Shown: positions 11,737 through 20,200 of the stretch, piece after piece
How the letters are laid out: each line of letters starts with the position of its first letter
Position numbering within the stretch: the stretch's first letter is position 1
Source of the DNA: Petrosia ficiformis
Taxonomy: Eukaryota > Porifera > Demospongiae > Haplosclerida > Petrosiidae
DNA length: 64,000 nt
Direction: 5' to 3'
Assembly (NCBI GenBank): GCA_947044365.1
Contig: OX345652.1
Coordinates: 1,271,001-1,335,000 of the forward strand
The notes under the pieces: generated by a model
Databases searched by the model: none
Seen by the model: the letters and a program-made list of their open reading frames with translations, nothing else
What the model was told of the DNA's origin: nothing
Made by a program: the position numbers and the translations under genes

Positions 11737-12552
11737 ATGGAGAAAAAAACGGTACAATTGAACTATGATGAGTTTGATTCGAGCTTCTACCTCAAAAGAA
11801 GATTTTCGGATCCAGAAGACAAAGAGAGAGGAGTTCAGCCATTCTACCTCCAGAGTATTCATGATTTCTATCAGAAGTTCCACTCTCAATGGAATCACAG
11901 TACTGCTAGACTACTGGAATATGGAGGAGGCCCTGTAATATATCCCCTTATTAGTGCTTCACCTTTTGTATCAGAAATTACCTTTTCTGATTATGCTGAT
12001 GGAAGTATCAAGGAAGTTATGCTGTGGAAAGATAAAGATCCTTCTGCACACAACTGGACACCATACTTTCAGTATGTCATTGGAACATTGGAGGGAAATA
12101 CAAATGATTCAGTTGTTGTGGAACGGGAAGAAGATTTACGTGGAAAATTAAAATATTTCTTCCAAGGTGATCTATTAAAACCTGAGATTTTGAATCTACC
12201 ATTGGATTTCTCTCCACCATTGTTTGATATAATTTCTTGCAATTTCTGTTTAGAAGTTGTTGCTAAATCCATTGATCATTATTGCAAGTTACTAACAAAG
12301 CTAAGCAACCTTTTAAAACCCGGTGGATTCCTATGCAGCCTTGTCTCAATAGAAGAATCCTGGTACATGAATAGCAGTGCACAGCAATATGGCCTCTTAT
12401 ATCTCACTACCAATGATGTTGATAGTGCATACAAAAGTGTAGGTCTGTCTGTCTTACAAACAGCTCATCAAAATGTTCCAGCAAAAGCGCAAAATATTTT
12501 CAATGATTGTAAAGCCAATTATTTCATTGCAACACAGAAGAATATTAATTAA
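11737..12552 (+). CDS. NNMT/PNMT/TEMT-family S-adenosylmethionine methyltransferase, copy C
   Basis: An intact intronless ORF of 271 residues, the same length as copy A. It keeps motif I (LLEYGGGPVIYPL, 59-71), the FSDY acidic site, the W-P...LEGN segment and LLKPGGFL. Residues 1-182 differ from copy A at only two positions (K3, K29 versus Q), while the last 89 residues differ at ten. The C-terminal third includes part of the small-amine substrate pocket in this family, so the copies may differ in substrate preference; this is inference. An ATTAAA at 12584-12589 is the nearest possible poly(A) signal. The lack of introns in an intron-dense genome suggests an ancestral retrocopy or an acquired gene. 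Confidence 0.85.
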   Translation: MEKKTVQLNYDEFDSSFYLKRRFSDPEDKERGVQPFYLQSIHDFYQKFHSQWNHSTARLLEYGGGPVIYPLISASPFVSEITFSDYADGSIKEVMLWKDKDPSAHNWTPYFQYVIGTLEGNTNDSVVVEREEDLRGKLKYFFQGDLLKPEILNLPLDFSPPLFDIISCNFCLEVVAKSIDHYCKLLTKLSNLLKPGGFLCSLVSIEESWYMNSSAQQYGLLYLTTNDVDSAYKSVGLSVLQTAHQNVPAKAQNIFNDCKANYFIATQKNIN

Positions 12553-12599
12553 TTATTGATCTGTAATTGTATAATTATCTTTAATTAAAATCAATGTCA

Positions 12600-12790
12600 C
12601 TTGTGACTTATAAAACAATACAGTAATACGTCCGTCACTATGGAGTATGATTTAGTTATGACAGTTGGTTCATTGTTTACTGTTGGGTGTTGTACTGTGA
12701 TTGTTCCATATCTAGGGCCCATCTTAAGAAAATGTAATTATAGTTTTATAATGAAATTAGCATGTTACTACTGGGATTCTTTAACTTAAT
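12600..12790 (+). repeat. Duplicated methyltransferase downstream flank, copy 3
   Basis: Matches 9250-9430 in the same orientation and 5740-5980 in reverse (GGTTCATTGTTTACTGTTGG, then ATTAGCATGTTACTAC). It shows that copies B and C share their downstream context although B lacks its 3' coding end. Confidence 0.6.
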
Positions 12791-12937
12791 ATTACAGGTG
12801 GAGAGATTTAATCACACCCAAAACTACGTAGAGGAAACATTCAGCAACATTTGGTGCTCAGTGGGATAGGTTTCTGCCTGGAGTGCTGTGAGCATATTGC
12901 AATACCCCTCACGAAAGTACTAGAGAAACCGTCTTTC

Positions 12938-13085
12938 CTTTGATACTCAATCGGAAGAAATTGATACCGATCGGAATAGAATACCCTATCAAAACAGGTT
13001 AATAAATTGGAAGAATTGATACTCAATTAAAAGAGATTGATACGCAAAAGAAATTGATATTCGATCGAAAGAAATTAATCGTTCC
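12938..13085 (+). repeat. Imperfect minisatellite with a 20-24 bp unit
   Basis: About six degenerate units of the type GAAATTGATACTCGATCG follow one another, with alternating AT-rich and CGATCG cores. Confidence 0.55.
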
Positions 13086-13389
13086 TATTATTCCATCCCA
13101 ACTCAAAAACTCTAATCACCTGCTCGGGGGCTCCTCAAGGGACAGGGGAAATTGTAACAATGTAAGACCTGTGTCTACCAACTTTCCAGACTATTAGACT
13201 CTTATATATTCATCTCTATTGTTAAAGTATTGTACTTGTATTGTTCATGCATGTATATAGTTGTTTATAGAGTGTAGTTTTATATCTCTATATAAACAGC
13301 TAAGCTAAAACACATTTCTATGATCTTTTATCGGAGTATAAAATTTTCATTTTAGTTAGATTATTGCTGCAGTAGACTTGTAATTTAGT

Positions 13390-13675
13390 TACAGTTCAGT
13401 TAACTGAAAGTCACATACAATGCCTTGCTAAAAGGAATTTTAGTTTCTAAAACAACACTAGTTCAACGTAAATGTAACTCAATAAGAATATGTTGAACTA
13501 ATTTCTTGGCCAATAAAGGGCACTTTAGTTAGCTAAAACCCTTTTAGTAAGCCTAATATTACCTTAGTTAATTAAAATATAACTAAACTAAAAGTTTGAG
13601 AAACCAGTCATACTATAACTATAACTAAAAGTGGTCATTATTGTCAAACTAAAACAACATTACCTTTAACTAAAT
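13390..13675. mobile_element. TTAGTTAACTAAA-type MITE, two partial halves
   Basis: The stretch holds the subterminal TTAGTTAACT motifs and both terminal blocks (CTAAAACAACACTA near 13449, CAAACTAAAACAACA near 13647) found in relatives at about 26714-26894, 32577-32850 and 42106-42396. It looks like two overlapping or nested fragments. Confidence 0.5.
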
Positions 13676-14111
13676 TCAAAGATAATGTCACTTCTGTGAA
13701 TACAATAGACTGGTGTTATGAATATTATTTAGCTATATTCCTGAAATCAATTATTTGTGTACAAATATGAATAGATAGACAATTATTTATGCTTGCATCA
13801 ATAATAAATTTAATATTGGTTTTCTTGGAATCTTGGTCATGCAATTTCATTCTGCAATATGCATCTTTGGAGGAAGATAATTATTGTTATACCACTGTTG
13901 GCTTCACAGAAATATTGTGTTCATGTGGTTTAATCATGTAAGACAACAACAGAGGATGGAAAAGAGATTGCAAAAAGGCAACCAGAACTTATGAAGAAAA
14001 GATGAGTGAATTAATTACTCCTTCAACAACAACTACACTAGTAAAACAGTGTAGTTTGATAAGAGGCAAATAGAAGTTCACGATCAATTATATGGTCTGT
14101 GGAGTAAGTTC

Positions 14112-14276
14112 ATGTGTAAGACTGAAAATATTTTTAGAATTTATAATTGTGATATCAATGTTAAAGATGATGATAATGAAGCACCGTTACATCTGGCATG
14201 CTACGCTGGTCATCTAGATGTAGTGGAGTACAATGATCTCCATGCAAAAGACGAGAAAGGAAGAAATAATTATTAA
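14112..14276 (+). pseudogene. Ankyrin-repeat remnant
   Basis: A 54-codon open frame encodes DINVKDDDNEAPLHLACYAG followed by HLDVVEY and HAKDEKGR. This is one canonical ankyrin repeat (D...N.APLHLA...GHLDVV) running into the next repeat's beta-hairpin, where it stops. A normal ankyrin protein has several tandem repeats and I see none nearby. The residues between repeats are also shortened (EYNDLHAKD), consistent with an internal deletion. A relic of a larger ankyrin gene is most likely; a small exon of an unseen spliced gene is possible. Confidence 0.55.
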
Positions 14277-14797
14277 AATAATATGAAGATAAAACTGTTC
14301 ATATAGCTACATGTTTTATTGATTTTGTGTATTACTATTAATTTTAAGTATACATAGGTAATTAACAGCAGAAATAACATGTAATATGTACAAAAAATAA
14401 TACACATACATCAATTGTAATAATTACTTCAAACATCTGATATTTATAGTTCAGTTTATCATTACTTAGTTCAAACGAATAGGACAAACAGGACATACAA
14501 GTTCAGTTTTAAAGTTTTATTTCAAAGAAGACAAACCAAAATAATAATTAACACTGATGTCCACACAATGGAATATACAGGACCATTTCAATTTTAATTT
14601 ATTTTGAAATGTATGTATGAACTTATCTATTTGCGCAACGCAGAATACATCATCTATACATGCCCCAGTACCTCACCCAGGTATACTGAGGTCATGTTAC
14701 ATACATGATCATTATATAACAATACATTATAAGTTACATGTACATTAGCAAATAACTATACATTATAGATCATACGATTGAATACGTCAGATCCATA
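14277..14797. other. AT-rich spacer
   Basis: I see no coding exon on the plus strand. It could include the 3'UTR of the putative minus-strand transcript that begins near 15.8 kb. Confidence 0.4.
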
Positions 14798-15478
14798 TCA
14801 CATCAATAAAATGTCATCAGAACCCAAAATACAAGAAGCCCACAACTGTAGCATCATTAGTACCCCAAAATATTGGAAACCCACCACATCAGTACCTGAA
14901 AATTAACAGATAAAAGTTTGTAATAAAGAAAGAAAGAGTATAATGAAGAATTGTGAACTATATATAGTAATATTTTTTATATTACCATATATGCTTAAAG
15001 AAACGCCTTGCCTGAATAAGGACCTGCCTTGTTTAGATGCCGGGGGGTGAAAGCTAAAGAAACGGTAATAAACGGCTGACCTTCCTGGGCATGGCATGTG
15101 CAAATACGTTTGCTTAATGCCTGGGCATTTGTTTAAGCATATATGGTAGTTACTAAAAAGTCATCATAATAATGGTTTATTTATAATTATTTAATAGTTA
15201 CTAAAATAAATAATGCTGATAATTATAATTAAATAATACTCCTAATGATTTTAGAATGCTATATTCTACCCTCCCCTCAGAGTAGCAACGCACATAGAAA
15301 AAACAAGTAAATTGCTATGAAAAATAATGCTTTATTTATGCAATTTGGCATAACTATTATTATTAAGACAGAATTAACACAGACACAATAGAGAACTACT
15401 CTACTCACCTTGTAAGCTGCTGTGACCAGTAGAACAGCCAGCACTGTCTATTGAGAACACGACTCCAATTGACTCCAT
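14798..15478 (-). CDS. Putative small two-coding-exon gene, 55 residues, unknown function
   Basis: On the minus strand, ATG at 15478 opens a frame to a strong donor (CTTACAAG then GTGAGTAG) after 15409. Joining to an acceptor (TTTTCAG) before 14895 keeps the frame open to TGA at 14798-14800. The 55-residue product starts MESIGVVFSIDSAG and ends in a hydrophobic stretch (FGVLMMLQLWASCILG) that could be a membrane segment. A further exon would precede: an acceptor before 15589, and an upstream exon ending at a near-identical donor at 15661. I do not recognise the protein. The splice signals support a spliced transcript better than they support its being coding; a non-coding RNA is a fair alternative. 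A mariner-type MITE (14985-15146) sits in the intron. Confidence 0.3.
14985..15146. mobile_element. Tc1/mariner-type MITE
   Basis: The 162-bp element has inverted ends CCATATATGCTTAA and TTAAGCATATATGG, each flanked by a TA dinucleotide, the signature target of Tc1/mariner transposition. There is no internal ORF of note. Confidence 0.65.
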
Positions 15479-15710
15479 ACAAGTAGAGCACTGAGCCAGG
15501 ACCATCCAAGGCTATTTAGAACAACTTCTGAGGCTCTACTTGGAAAGGTAACCACAATTGGAAATAGGAGTGAGGTATATTTCAATACTATAAAAAAAGA
15601 AAATTTTGTTAATTACAGAGACAGAATTAGCACAGACACAATAGAGCTAGTCTACTCACCTTGTAGGCTGCTGTGACCAGCAGAACAAGCCACCACTATC
15701 TACTGAGAAC
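15366..15710 (-). repeat. Duplicated splice-donor exon segment
   Basis: Blocks of about 90-100 bp at 15366-15465 and 15622-15710 are near copies about 256 bp apart. Each includes, on the minus strand, GGTCACAGCAGC..TACAAG followed by GTGAGTAG. The duplicate carries an exon end and its donor, implying an internal exon duplication in the putative minus-strand gene. Confidence 0.55.
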
Positions 15711-15794
15711 AGTTTTCGCTTCTCAACTTTATACGGCTGGACACAACAGAGCTACACCTTCAGAATTTCAAGCTCTTGCACTGATATTTGTTTG

Positions 15795-15870
15795 CAATTT
15801 TGGCGGGGTAGATGACTGAGCATGCGTATATTACCACGTGGGTAGATTATTTTAGCCCCGCCCGGAACCA
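15795..15870 (-). promoter_or_regulatory. Candidate GC-rich promoter of the minus-strand transcript
   Basis: Within an AT-rich region, this patch contains GAGCATGCGTA (NRF1-like), CCACGTGG (E-box) and CCCCGCCC (Sp1/KLF-like box). It lies just upstream of the first exon-like block ending at 15661. Confidence 0.35.
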
Positions 15871-15879
15871 TAAACAATG

Positions 15880-16970
15880 TTAAACAATACTAGTGTTAGC
15901 ACTCCATCTCACACTTATTTTTTTCATAACCTTTTTCAAATTTAATCACATAATGTACTTGAATTCAATGTAATCTAAACATGATAATTGAAGGAATGAC
16001 ATAATTTATTTTATATTTGAGACTCAATAGCTAACTTGAATGGAAGGAGAATTGACTATTCACACATTCAATCACATCTTGCATATACACAGACTCACAC
16101 GCCGGCACCATAGATGCATGCATCTTTTCTGAGTAGAATTTATGGCGCTTCAAAGGGAAATCAGATGCTATATAAAAGGGAGCTGTTTAAGGCAAAGCAA
16201 AGGAATAGCTATGATGACCAGACAGACCTCCACAGAAGTTTACCCTGCAGTTATTACCAGCAAAACAACAGATAGAGCAAATTAAAACCAACAATGCTAG
16301 CAACATCAATTAGTATGAAACCACCCACAGTACAGTACATAGTGTAGACTGACTCGTATCATGATTTTGTATAATATTTAGAATGTCTGACATAATAATT
16401 ATGTCATTTAATAATGTACCTAGGAATGCCAGCAATTTTGTACAATTTTATATTATAGTCTCAGCAGCCAGCTTCTTCACTCTGATATTTCTGCAGAGAC
16501 AGTGGTGCAAATGATCCCTGAATTAACTGTGACAATTTCAGTAATTGATATTGTAGTCAGCAATGCCAGATAGACACTGAATCAGTAGAAATACAATTTT
16601 CTGGACACCATTGATACCAAGTAAACTATATTTATACCAGAGCTGGGTTATTCAAGTGGCCTCAATATTATATTGAAAGCGGCATCGCCGGTGGGCACTG
16701 AGTCTTTGGGACAACTAATATTAACTCCAATTGAGGCACAGTCAGTATATAGAACCCCTCTATTCCAGCCAGGCTCCCCAAACTTGCAGGTTTTTGAAGC
16801 TACTGATGTATGGTTATAATCATATGGAAGTGCATTGTTTGTTTGACCTTGCCACTGACTCGTATCATATGCCTCCTGTGTTAGTTACCCGGGCCATCCC
16901 AACTTTGTTTACATCATGCTTTTTGGGTTTTGACATACCTACTTCTTCTCTCATTTTATATTGGTAATAA
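15880..16970. other. Intergenic region
   Basis: No supportable coding exon. An open stretch at 16731-16967 has no recognisable product. The region separates the divergent minus-strand candidate promoter from the dynein promoter. Confidence 0.45.
16169..16285 (+). promoter_or_regulatory. TATA box followed by a tiny ORF
   Basis: A textbook TATATAAAAGGG is at 16169-16180. An ATG at 16211 opens 24 codons (starting MMTRQTSTEVYPAV) to TAA at 16283-16285. The spacing suits a TATA-driven transcript with a very short leader or one that starts near the ATG. Without splice evidence I cannot assign a product. Confidence 0.3.
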
Positions 16971-17001
16971 TAATTAATTTTAATAATTATTATTAATCGG
17001 T

Positions 17002-17015
17002 GTTGTTATAGTAAC
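17002..17015 (+). promoter_or_regulatory. RFX X-box upstream of the dynein gene
   Basis: GTTGTTATAGTAAC fits the X-box consensus RYYNYYWWRRNRAC at every position. X-boxes are bound by RFX factors and drive ciliary genes in animals. The site is about 270 bp before the ATG and about 50-130 bp before the likely 5'UTR exon, a normal position for a ciliary promoter. A GC-rich stretch with the direct repeat GGCGCTAGG follows at 17025-17048. Confidence 0.7.
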
Positions 17016-17059
17016 ACGAAAATAGGCGCTAGGCTGGGCGCTAGGCGCAGTCGCCAGTC

Positions 17060-17282
17060 AGAACTTGCAGCTGGTATTTGAATGTTTGTTCACTTTGTTG
17101 CTGGCTGTAGTAAAAGACTAGGGATCATTGTTATTTAAGTGGTAAGACTAATAGATTCAAACTAGTATGTTTCACTTCCACTAAAAAACTAATACATATA
17201 TATATATATATTTATTTATTTATTTTTATTTTTATTAATTTTCTTAAAATAGGTTTTACTGAAATATATATATACTGACAAG
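17060..17282 (+). other. Likely 5'UTR exon, UTR intron and leader of the dynein gene
   Basis: A donor (AAGTG then GTAAGAC) after 17141 and an acceptor (TTCTTAAAATAG) before 17253 define a 111-bp intron. The joined leader has an in-frame TAA six bases before the junction. If this exon is used, translation cannot start upstream and the ATG at 17283 is the start. The transcription start is not determined. Confidence 0.4.
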
Positions 17283-20200
17283 ATGTCAGAAAAACAGGAC
17301 CAAGAGGGAGGTGATGGTGCAGCAAAAAACAGCAAGAATTCTTTGTCAAAGGTAAGCATATCATTAACACCAACAACGAGAGGCATTTTTACATGCTTCT
17401 ATTGCAGTTCTAACATTTCCTTGATGTTCTATAATCACATATGTACTATGTCATTACTTGTTTTTAGTGAAGTATTACATCTTGCTCAGTGTTGCAAAAC
17501 CCATTCACTTGTATTTCACATGTTCAGTTTTTGCATATGCAAGTTGGTTGAATGCATATTTGATGAATATCACATTTAAATACTAAAGAGATATTTTGAT
17601 ATTTTGTTTCAGCACTAAGTGCATGTATTTGATATTATGTGTATACATGTTTCATTTTATAGTTTCCATTGGATCAGCTGTCCTCATTTGTTGAATCGGT
17701 AAGATAATATAAACATTTGCAAATACACTCTGCAACCAGGTTACATGTATATTACATGATTAATATCTCTTCATGCACCTCTGACTCAGGATTATAACTT
17801 AAATGTGTATTTACAATTTTACATGTACATATACATGTACATATATACATATACATATATACAACATATACATATAGCTGCTTAGAAAAAAATCATAAAT
17901 AATGTATAAAAAAATATCAAAATATTACAAAAAAAACTGCAAAAAAAATTTCCAGCCCAAAATTAAAAAATGGAGAAAAAGTATTTGAAGCAGGATTATT
18001 TTCACTTTCTCAGATCTTGGTTCCTCTACTTTCCAATCCTGAAAACCACACAAAATGGCCTAATGTTGTTTCTGATGATATATTGAGACATGTTGGAGGT
18101 TTGAAAGGAGATGTGTATGTGTTATCAGGACAGGTAAAGGGAAGAACATTGCTACCTATACCTTCTCAAGCAGAAGCTATTGTGAATGCTACTGATTTCC
18201 ACTTACAGTGAGTGTAAAGAAACTTACATGTACATGTATATGCAGTTGTTCATTTTAAGTCAATAAATTGTTTCACATATGTACTGTATGTATGTGTATA
18301 CTGTAGATCGTGACAATTGCATACCTAAAGGCAACAGGATTTTATAAATAAAATATAATTTGAAATTTAATGTGACCTAATTTTCGAAAAGAGACACTCT
18401 TGCAAAATACTTTTGTACGAGAAACCAATAAAATTTGAGCCAACTGTTGGACATTTTGACCTATTTTCACCACTCTTGTCCTGCTCCCCATATACATGTA
18501 CTTTGTATACAGTTTAGTTTCAATTTATCGGACAATGTCCTGCATGACCGGCTGTTTCCACACCACTGCAAATAGTAATTACATTATCAAGTTTAAAATA
18601 TTTCATCCCACAAAGACTACCATGAATATTTTTGAGAACCAGACCTATGGTACACAGTACATGTACATACATGTAATTATAAAGCTTTACTGATCATAAA
18701 AAATTAATGATGGCATTAAGTACTTACAATGTACATGTACAATTATATACATGTACATGTATGTGTACATGTACATGTATGTGACTGTAGTTGAGAAAAT
18801 GGCCAATGAGAAAATAATTTTGCTGAAATTCTACCTTCAAACATTTGCTATTCGGCCATTGTTTTAGAGGAAGCCAAGCATCTATGAATAATAACTTTGT
18901 TTCCACTTTGACACATAATGTACATGTAGTTCAGTTGTATTAACTAAACTAAATTACAAGTATGTATCAATGTATCATCAATGTATATGTACATGTACAT
19001 GTATGTATGCACAAAATGGCCGATTATCGAAGGTTTGAATTATTAAGATTATTAGTTTCCCACATACATTATACATATAAATATTGATTCATGTTTATTA
19101 ACCAGAGGCAGACCATTTGACAAAGGTATGGTACATGCCATTGAATCAGTAGTGATAGAGTGGTCACATCAAATACGAGATGTACTTCGGAGAAACTCTG
19201 CTCAACTTCTTCTTAAGGGTAAAAACCCAGGACCTCTAGTAGAGATAGATTTTTGGAAAGCTCGTATGATTGATCTTGAATCTGTTGTGGATCAATTATA
19301 TGAAGATAAGGCACAGAAAATGACAATGTTATTAGAGAAAACAGAAAGTAGTTATTACACAGCATTCAAAAATATGGTAAGTACATGTACATGTACATGT
19401 ATATGTATATGAAGTGTACATACACACTGTATTCTAGAGTCTGAACACATATCTGTACATACATGTACACAGTGTACATGTGACATGTTCTTACTAATAT
19501 ACAATGTAATGTACATCTAGTTTACTGTTTTCTGCATGTCTACCTTAGTTGAAAACAAATCATGCAAATTTGGATGATTTAATTAAATTGAGAAAGCAAC
19601 CAAATTTGGATGATTTAAGTAAATCAAAAGAGTCATCCAATAAAGGATGATTTTATATTTTAGAAAAAATCATCCAAATTTGGATGATTTACAGTACAAC
19701 ATGTCGCTCAGTAATTTGATACGAATGTACATGTACAATGTACAATTTACACTTGTACATGACTGACTCTATTATTTTATTCACGATATCTCATTATAAT
19801 TATAATTCTACAGATGTCTGATATTCTAGAGGCTATGCATGAATCACAGGAAATTCACATGTACTTGAAACCATTGAGAAGTCATTTTGAAGAAATGGAA
19901 GAATGTGAATTTCTGGAGTTGTATAATCGCATACCTCTCATGTTTCACTGTGTATGTTTAGTATGGGCTAACTGTAGCTACTATCAGCAGCCATCAAAAA
20001 TAGTTGTCCTGTTACAAGAGATTTCTAATCTCATGATTGCATTGGTAAGTTAATACATTGTACATGTACATGATGTTTTTGTACATGTACAGAGTTATGA
20101 AGAGTATAGTTGATTGTATTTTAAATGGAATAGTAGAAGAAATGATTCGTTTCGTACATGTACACAGCTACATGTACATGTAGTATAGTTTTGCCTTCTG

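Noticed and set aside
17283..17579. The exon 1 frame stays open for 98 codons
   Set aside because: After residue 23 it runs through a good GTAAGC donor into sequence unlike dynein; exon 2 at 17663 resumes the conserved tail.
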